From NCBI GenBank assembly GCA_947561395.2, contig OX387187.1:4966976-5030975 (forward strand): 64,000 bases of DNA, given 5' to 3'. The notes under the pieces were generated by a model. That model made no database searches, was not told where the DNA came from, and was given only the letters and a program-made list of their open reading frames with translations. Origin of the DNA: Buxus sempervirens (taxonomy: Eukaryota > Streptophyta > Magnoliopsida > Buxales > Buxaceae). This document shows positions 57,541-64,000 of the stretch, one piece after another (position 1 is the first letter of the stretch; the number at the start of each line of letters is the position of its first letter). Both the position numbers and the translations under genes were made by a program.

Positions 57541-57790
57541 AGGGGTATGCGCCGACCTCGGGCACTAGGCGCAAGGTCGGCGCGGGTCGGGCGGACCGAA
57601 AACAGCGAAAAACACAAAAAAAAGAGGTGGGCGCGAGGTTCGCGCGAGCCTCGCGCGAGATGAGCGTGAGCCTCGCACGAGATGAGCGTGAGCCTCGCGT
57701 GAAGGTACGCGCGAGCCTCGCGCGAAGGTGCGCGCGAGCTTCGCGAGATTCGCGCAAGCTTCGCGCGAGCTTCGCGGATACTCGACGCTC
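57541..57790. other. CpG-rich inverted-repeat cluster (LTR B3)
   Basis: Begins with GCCGACCT ... AGGTCGGC (8-bp perfect arms) and continues with many GCGCGAG/CTCGCGC and GAGCCTCGCG repeats. Its first hairpin closely resembles the family-E module at 46573-46605, 25986-26018 and 55504-55536. Confidence 0.7.
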
Positions 57791-58547
57791 TCGGTTTTCT
57801 TTCAAACTCCATTTCTGAGCTGATTTTGAGCTCTATAACTCATTTTTTAGGCTCTGTAAACCCTCCCAGGGCTTCGGCCACCCCCCAGAAGACACTTAAA
57901 CTGGCATTCAAATTAATCTAAACATGCTTCATGCTTTTCAAGAAATAACAGCAAACCCGATATGAACATGGCAGTGGGATCTTTACCTAGCATGCATCCA
58001 TACGAATCCACACAACCTCGGAACCTAAAAATCCGTGCTTCACCTCAGGAGGATTCAGAGAAGGGAACGAGGAGGGGGTTTACAGGGATACAATGGATCA
58101 ATTGACATGAGGGAACAAACCCCCTTTTAAAGCATAAAAAAGAGACCGAGCATAGCATTAAGCATGCCCGGATAGTCTGAGGGGGTACACTCTCTCTCAA
58201 GCTACCATAAGCTCCCGGTGGGTCTCTGCCTCACTTAGAGACCCTTCATACGTCGAAATAAAGCAAGTGCATACTAAGCTACCATGGGAACAGAATCGTG
58301 CCCAAGGACACAAATAAGCTTGGCAAAATTATTAAGAACTTCTCATTTCAACACATGTATATCAGGCATAGTAAAGAATGATACCTGAGGATCCTATGAC
58401 TTGCTTGAGGCGTGTGGGCTTCTCCCTGCAACAAAGCAAGAGCTGGAGCACCTTCCTTCTTGCTACAACAGCGACCACAGCAACCGGCCTCCGCTTGCTT
58501 GTGTGGGGATGAAGAAGAAGCAAGAACAGGAGAGTGTCGAATCAAGG

Positions 58548-58548
<1 letters not shown>

Positions 58549-58577
<29 letters not shown>
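58549..58577 (+). repeat. Poly-G run (29 G)
   Basis: Homopolymer within the leader part of LTR B3; prone to sequencing error. Confidence 0.9.
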
Positions 58578-58578
<1 letters not shown>

Positions 58579-59069
58579 TTGGGGGTGGCCAAAGTGATCG
58601 ACACAGGTGGGGTTCGGATGGGAAGAAGCTTGGGCACTGCACCTTAAAAATCTTCAACCGAAGCTCTCCAACCTCAAAAAAATGTCTGAACCCAAAAAAA
58701 AATCCGAACCTTTTGCGTGAGCACTCGCGCGGCTTTTATAGGCCAGGGAAAAGGGGTGCCGATCACCTTGGCGCCCAGCTCCAGGTGAGCGCATGCCGCT
58801 CGCCACGTCCGCGCGAGCGGCATAATGATGAAAAATCATTAAATGCCGCCGCGTGTTTGGTCGGAAAATCCGAATTTTCGGATTTAGTCCCTGGCAAATT
58901 TCAATTTAATCCGATATTCTCAGATTTTTACAGATTTAGTCCCTAGGATATTTCGTACATTTGGATATTTACGGATTTGATCCCCGAGATATTTTCCTGC
59001 GCAACTCGCCACGTGTGTAGCTTTTTGCCACATGCGCAGATTGCCAGTTTGCTGCTCGGAAATTTCATC

Positions 59070-59890
59070 AGCTCATATTTTCTTCATCCGGACTCCGATC
59101 TGGGCAAACTTAGTTTCATTAGAATCGTATCGGAGCCCTCCATCCCATGACCTAGGGGTGGGCCTCTGGATCGGATTTTAGCAGAAAGTCAACTTTTGGC
59201 TCTGCTCAAGTTTGACCGCCCGCAGAACCTTCATCCGGACCCCGATTCCTGCAAACTCAGTTGCGTTGGAACCGTGTCGAGATTCTCTATTCAATGACCT
59301 AGGGGTAGGCCTCTGGATTGGATTTTAGCAGAAAGTCAACTTTTGGCTCTGCTGAAGTTTGACTGCCCGCAGAACCTTTATCCGGACCCCGATTCCTGCA
59401 AACTCGGTTGCGTTGGAACCGTGTCGATATTCTCTATCCAATGACCTAGGGGTAGGCCTCTGGATCGGATTTTAGCAGAAAGTCAACTTTTTGCTCTGCT
59501 CAGGTTTGACTGCCCGCAGAACCTTCATCCGGACCCTGATTCCTGTAAACTCGGTTGCGTTGGAACCGTGTCGAGATTCTCTATGCAATGACCTAGGGAT
59601 AGGCCTCTGGATCGGATTTTAGCAGAAAGTCAACTTTTGGCTCTGCTCAGGTTTGACCGCCCGCAGAACCTTCATCCGGACCCCGATTCCTGCAAACTCA
59701 GTTACGTTGGAACCGTGTCGAGATTCTCTATCCAATGACCTAGGGGTAGGCCTCTGGATCGGATTTTAGCAGAAAGTCAACTTTTGGCTCTGCTGAGGTT
59801 TGACCGCCTGCAGAACCTTCATCCGGACCCCAATTCCTGAAAACTCAGTTGCGTTGGAACCGTGTCGAGATTCTCTATCCAATGATATAA
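59070..59890 (-). repeat. 147-bp tandem repeat, about 5.5 copies
   Basis: GGCCTCTGGAT starts at 59161, 59308, 59455, 59602 and 59749, exactly 147 bp apart. Units are highly similar. This is an expansion of the 146-bp unit found in other B LTRs, and it contains the AGTCAACTTTTGGC and GAATC/GATTC-bearing segments common to all. Confidence 0.93.
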
Positions 59891-60187
59891 AGCGAGGTGG
59901 CCAATTTTCATTTGATCAAAAAGTCAACTTTTCACCCCTTAGGGTTTGACTTTCTGTCCAAGGTTTGCATTTTTGGTTTTTTTTTCTGGGAGCTCAAAAA
60001 TGAGGTGCTTACACATGATTTGACCATTCGATGTGTTGTCGGTATTGTATTGAAATATGATTGGATAATAATGAGGGTTTTGGATTTAAACTTGGAAATT
60101 GTCTTGGTTGCTTTAAGCGCACTGGTTGTTTATCGATGCATAATTTGAACTGTTGTTAACTATTTTCTGCATGCATATGCTACTCGC

Positions 60188-60205
60188 TGAGATATTCGTA
60201 TCTCA
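60188..60205 (+). other. LTR hairpin TGAGATATTCGTATCTCA (E3)
   Basis: 7-bp stem and TTCG loop, 23 bases upstream of the acceptor TTTTCAG. Confidence 0.6.
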
Positions 60206-60231
60206 CTCTTTTGTTTTTGTTTTGTTTTCAG

Positions 60232-60308
60232 ATACTCGAGGTGAGGCGACTACTGGGGTAGATCCGACTGAGACATATAGGGAGGAAGATTACTATTACA
60301 TTCCTTAG
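60232..60308 (+). other. LTR micro-exon/ORF tail, family E (E3)
   Basis: Reads TRGEATTGVDPTETYREEDY then YYIP and TAG, with an intact CAG acceptor and, 55039-55040, an intact donor upstream in the same LTR. Confidence 0.5.
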
Positions 60309-60838
60309 ACCTGTAGATTATTTTTGAGTTAGACTTTTGAATTAATTAAATTTTGGAAGTGTAATAAAGTAGTTCAAGGTTGAACCATTTGATTTTAATT
60401 AGAATATTGAATTCTTAGAAAATAAATGTTTGTGCACTCTGATATGGTTTAGTTTAGGTGATTATCCAGCGATCACAATTATTTAAGATCCTTACCTAAC
60501 ACTCCGTGAGACGTGTTATACCTTTATTGAACAACACGGATCCGGGGCGTTACAGAGGGAGCCACACTGCGTCTGTATTACCTCATCCCAACAAGGTTGC
60601 CGCTTATAGCGATTGGACTTAAGTCTTAACCTGACAAGCCAACACCATAACATTTGCTAGCCTAGGAATGGATCCATACCCCGTTTATGCATAACAAGGA
60701 TAGGAAAATACTGATTGCTATTGTCACATTCATCATATCACAACTAAGTGAATTCCACATTCACAGTAACATAGTAAGTCACAAGCATATCTCATAGGCC
60801 TCAGCCTCATCATTTTAACATCATGCCAATCACATGGC

Positions 60839-60841
<3 letters not shown>

Positions 60842-60907
<66 letters not shown>
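60842..60907. repeat. (AT)n microsatellite
   Basis: About 33 AT dinucleotides within LTR F. ORFs spanning it are not genes. Confidence 0.95.
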
Positions 60908-60908
<1 letters not shown>

Positions 60909-63339
60909 CCATATCCATCACAAAGGATCCATTTCCATAATTGAATGATCGTATTATATGGTAGAACAAAAGTATTTATCCTTATTATATGTTTAAGAAT
61001 CTCTTTAAAATCAAATACAATCATTCAGTTAGGTTAGAAATTCTTGGAAAGAAAAAAAAAATTATTTAGCTATGCAAAATGTTGTTAAAATATAAATCTA
61101 GGTAAGGGTTTAAAAGAGTCCACTATCTCAAAATACCAATGTTGTATGCAATGTAGAAAACAAAGCAATTCTTTTATTTGGTTAAAATAAAACAAACCAA
61201 GCTATATTAAATCAAATTTACATTTGCTGAATATGATGTCAACTAATGAAAATCTATCTTTTACATTAAATGATGAGATTCTATAGTACAAAACCAGAAA
61301 ATCCACTTGAATAATTACAAGAAATCCAATTCATTTGGTAAACCCAAACGTATAATTTACTACAACCATTTGAAAATGATTTAAATTAAGCACAGCTCCA
61401 AACACTTTAAATTCAATTTCAAGAATCTTAAACCACTTGTAAAATTTTAAGGATACCAATTTTAAGTTTCTTAAGACATGATATATCAATCCCAAAATTC
61501 ACTTTTTATATATTTTTAACTCAAATAGTAATGAACCATGATATGAAAAGAATATTTTGTTCAAAAACATGAAATTCTATGAAGAATAACAAATTAGATA
61601 AGGAAAACAGAAAAATCAACAATTGGAAGTTAACATATAGAAGCCACTCTGTTCTGATGTCTCAGAATTGTAAAGACTTCGGTGGCTTGCGAGGGCTTAG
61701 AATCTTTGGGTTAAAATTCATATTAGTAGTCTAAAATTTATTTTAGGGTGTCTGCAGTTGAATGAAAGTGATTTAGGATCAATTGGAACTCAGGGTATTG
61801 CAATAAAAATCGAGAAAAATTGATGGTTTCCGTCCATTGGGTTTCCCGGCTATTTTAACCACCTTTAGTAAAATTGTCATAAATTTTTCTAAAAAACTCC
61901 AAATTAAGCATCATTTGATGCGTTGTAAACTATACTCTTATAGCTTTCCAAAGGTATATAGCATGTAGGCTAATTCTATATAGTTTGGATCAAGTTTAGC
62001 TCGTTTTTGGAGGGTCAAAAATCGGATCTGTGCAATTAACAGTTATAACATGAGCTGTATATTTTAAAGCACAATCAACACTAATGTTTCTTAACAACCC
62101 AGAAGACTAAATTGCTTCATACACAAAGCCAAATCATACAAATATAAACTTTCAACATCAATGTCCCAAAAACAATGAAACAGAATAATTTTACAACTAA
62201 ACCATGGCTGAACATCACCGTTCTTGAACATGCTTTAAATAATTCATAACCCAACATTCATGGTTCTAAGAACAAGCATCTCAGATGCTAAATGAAATCA
62301 TGCAACCAAGACATAAAACAAAAATTCGGATACAAGGGAAAATTCAGCCAAAACAGCACTAAATCTTGACAAAACCAAAGTATTTTCTATAAAAATCTTT
62401 ACCAAGGTTACTACCTACTTGAATCACTTTGTTTGAGACTCAATAAGCAAGAAACCTCTTTAGCTCAGCTGGATTTTGGCTTGGAGACAACCTAACAGCT
62501 TCAGCCTCCACCAATCTCAACACCCCAACTCACCAAACTATGCCTTCTAGCCTCTCCTAACCATGAATTACAAAAGCCCTCACCTTAGGCTTCAATTCCC
62601 CTTCAATTTCTTCCCTTTCCACCTTGATTCTCTTCAGCCTTCCACTATGAAACCCTTCTCATACGTATGGAGCAAAGAAAAAATGAAGAGAGACAAATGG
62701 TTCCACATATATATAGTGAACCAAGACCAAGTGAACCATGGGTTTACTTAAATCAGACCATAACCTTTGGGTTATTATTACAATCAGCATTTAACCCACT
62801 TCATTAGCCTTAATTAAAACCTCATTAAACCTCTTGTTAGCCCTTTAAACATCCATCATTAACAGTACATCCTTTCCCAATTAAATATTGCAAGTGTTAT
62901 ACACTTAGACTACAAAATGAAACCCGGTTCATAGGCTTGCCTTAACTGAACCATAAGAATTTTAATTCACTAATCACCTCAAACCTTCTAAACCAACACC
63001 ACTTAATCCCTAATTAACCCATAAAACTCTAATTTTATTATTGTATAAAGCCCCTAAACCATACTTCTACAATGTTAATACAATCAATCCATATTGTTGT
63101 CCCCTTTTAATTAAACTGGTTCAGCAAAAGTTATAATTGAACCTTAATAAATGATGATCTCTAGTTTATTTATTTACAATTATCACTCGATTAACTTCAA
63201 ATACATAAGTTTCATATCGTACTACAATGACATAAAGAAGACTGTTGGCTTACCACTTCACCAGCTAAGCTGCCCTCTGCCATTCACTAGACCTCCTCTC
63301 CTACATATCAAAGGTCAAAAGTTAGTGAATCCATTATAA

Positions 63340-64000
63340 GAAACAAGATTTCACACTCAAGAGGCTTCTCTTCCCCAAGGTGAGCTTCCAAAACACCATT
63401 TGTATAACATATATGAGTTAGAGATCAATATGAGCATATCTTCCTTATGTGTTGGTTTTTTTTTACTTTAGATTGTTCCTCTTTCCTCTTTTCTTCATTT
63501 CTCCTTCATTCTCCTCATGAGAATGGACTCCCATGGTAAGTGGAGGAAGGCTAAGCCAAAATGGGAGGAAATGAGAGGGTAAAATCACCTAGAGTTTCAC
63601 CCAAGTCCACTTTAATGCTTCTTTTTTTATTTTCAAGAGAGTATGTTCTCCTCCTCTCCACCTTATGTCTAATGTATCCCATTAAAGCCCCACATCCCCT
63701 TCTTTTATTTGCTTTATAGTTATTTTTAAGCTTGATTTGTTATTGTTCCATAATGTAGGGTGGTTGTGTGGATTTGTATGTGTGTAAGTAGCACACTTCA
63801 CACAAAATTCCAAGGATCATGCATATATCTTGTTTCCCCATTTTAAGGATGACCATGATTCCCATGCACACGTCAAGTATGAAGCACATGCATGACCCCA
63901 CATCACATGAAGCATGGAAATGTCTTCTTATTTGTGAATCATCCCTTCTTCCATGCACACTCCATGCTTGCATCCACACACGCACTAATATGCTCTTTAA
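63340..64000 (+). repeat. Family-B LTR, partial (B5), runs out of the window
   Basis: Similar to 28740-29470 of LTR B1: donor-like CCCAAG|GTGAGC at 63380, then GACTCCCATGGTAAG, GTATGTTCTCCTCC, TGTATCCCATTAAA and a CTTCTTTTATT stretch in the same order. The left boundary with LTR F is uncertain (63180-63340). No coding sequence. Confidence 0.65.

Larger units (their letters stand above)
56318..60013 (-). mobile_element. Solo LTR, family B (copy B3)
   Basis: 3,696 bp in minus orientation, TGTGCGCGCGTGG ... GAGGTGCTTACA, with a perfect TSD CATGA (56313-56317 and 60014-60018). Element-sense order from 60013: 147-bp tandem repeats (59070-59890), TATA GCCTATAAAAGCC at about 58733, donor CAG|GTATCA near 58385, CpG inverted-repeat cluster 57541-57790, GGGCCC-rich segment, end. 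Longest B LTR here because of the repeat expansion. Open frames such as 58401-58946 run through G-runs and are not genes. Confidence 0.93.
54634..60554 (+). mobile_element. Solo LTR, family E (copy E3), with nested LTR B3
   Basis: TGTAAAACCCCGATTT ... CCGGGGCGTTACA with a perfect TSD GAGGG (54629-54633 and 60555-60559). About 2,220 bp without the B3 LTR. TATA AGTATAAATAC at about 54773, donor AAAAG|GTGAGTAG at 55039, CpG cluster 55300-55535, TGGATCCA at about 56077, hairpin array 56162-56253, hairpin 60188-60205, acceptor TTTTCAG 60225-60231, micro-ORF 60232-60308. Confidence 0.94.
53640..63180 (-). mobile_element. Family-F LTR, minus orientation, interrupted by LTR E3; right end unresolved
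   Basis: Begins TGTAGCACCCCGAAACC at 53640 (the LTR end in element sense). Carries the micro-ORF 53999-54072, the hairpin 54112-54126, a repeat array with GTGTGGCTCCCTCATC blocks (54520-54633 and 60555-60590) and TGGATCCAT (about 60670). In element sense it has the donor-like CAAGTAG|GTAG at about 62405-62420. Net of LTR E3 it is about 3.6 kb. I could not find a clean ...TTTTACA terminus or matching TSD, so the end at about 63180 is approximate and may be truncated by the following B LTR. Confidence 0.6.

Noticed and set aside
57379..57812. Several overlapping ORFs in both strands
   Set aside because: CpG-rich repeat cluster lacks stops by composition; Arg/Ala-Ser repeats in all frames show no coding constraint.
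58401..58946. 181-codon ORF spanning the 29-G run
   Set aside because: Poly-Gly from a homopolymer and LTR B3 text; no domain, and the frame depends on tract length.
59070..59890. CRISPR-like or centromeric array
   Set aside because: Direct 147-bp repeats without spacers, inside a TSD-bounded LTR; too few copies to call a satellite.
60733..61024. Tyr/Ile-repeat ORFs
   Set aside because: Translation of the (AT)n microsatellite.
1..64000. tRNA, rRNA, bacterial operons or an intact host gene
   Set aside because: None seen on reading both strands; a structural-RNA search was not possible.

Overview
The window looks like repeat-dense nuclear DNA of a flowering plant, probably a eudicot. I see no intact host gene, no rRNA or tRNA and no bacterial-type gene organisation. 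Almost everything is LTR-retrotransposon sequence nested several layers deep, plus remnants of hAT and CACTA DNA transposons, a decayed plant transposon-associated gene and a fragment that resembles the start of a host gene. LTR families are named A to H here only for reference. Insertions were dated relative to each other by nesting, and most are supported by 5-bp target-site duplications (TSDs) read directly from the sequence.

Layout. 20-9414 is a young full-length Ty3/gypsy chromovirus of Tekay/Del type on the minus strand (family A), with near-identical LTRs, a gag-protease ORF and an RT-RNaseH-integrase ORF. It split a hAT transposase (1-19 and 9415-9542). 9543-13048 holds fragments of a family-E and a family-B LTR. 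13491-13972 is a CACTA end. 14137-15339 is a decayed putative plant transposon protein gene. 16461-18105 is a dead gypsy pol joined to its 3' LTR (family H, to about 19750). 19797-19914 plus 22903-23086 is a methyltransferase-like gene fragment split by a solo family-G LTR. 24019-27291 is a solo family-E LTR. 27375-38124 is a composite of two family-B LTRs carrying two solo family-A LTRs. 38656-39019 is another CACTA end. 39020-52650 is an old Reina-like chromovirus (family C) with a PBS and TSD; its gag is interrupted by a solo family-D LTR (39863-48254), which itself holds a solo B LTR and a solo E LTR. 52668-64000 is a partial E LTR, a family-F LTR containing a solo E LTR that contains a solo B LTR, and the beginning of another B LTR.

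Two internal-domain elements are structurally complete, against nine solo or composite LTRs with matching outer TSDs. LTR-LTR recombination has therefore been the main removal route. The decayed pol and gag copies carry many nonsense codons explained by C-to-T or G-to-A changes, as expected for methylated repeats.

The most unusual signal is inside the LTRs. Families A, D, E, F and G differ in most of their sequence but share one ordered plan: a TATA box; a purine-rich leader ending in a splice-donor-like AG|GTGAGTAG; a CpG-rich cluster of short inverted repeats; a conserved TGGATCCA segment; in D, E and F an array of small repeats or stem-loops; a hairpin of the type TGAGATATTCGTATCTCA (stem kept, loop changed between families); and a pyrimidine tract ending in TTTTCAG. 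In A, D, E and F this is followed by a tiny open frame ending in an EDYYYP-like acidic/tyrosine tail and a stop. This suggests an intron-containing small transcript or ORF inside the LTR. That is my inference and is listed with tests.
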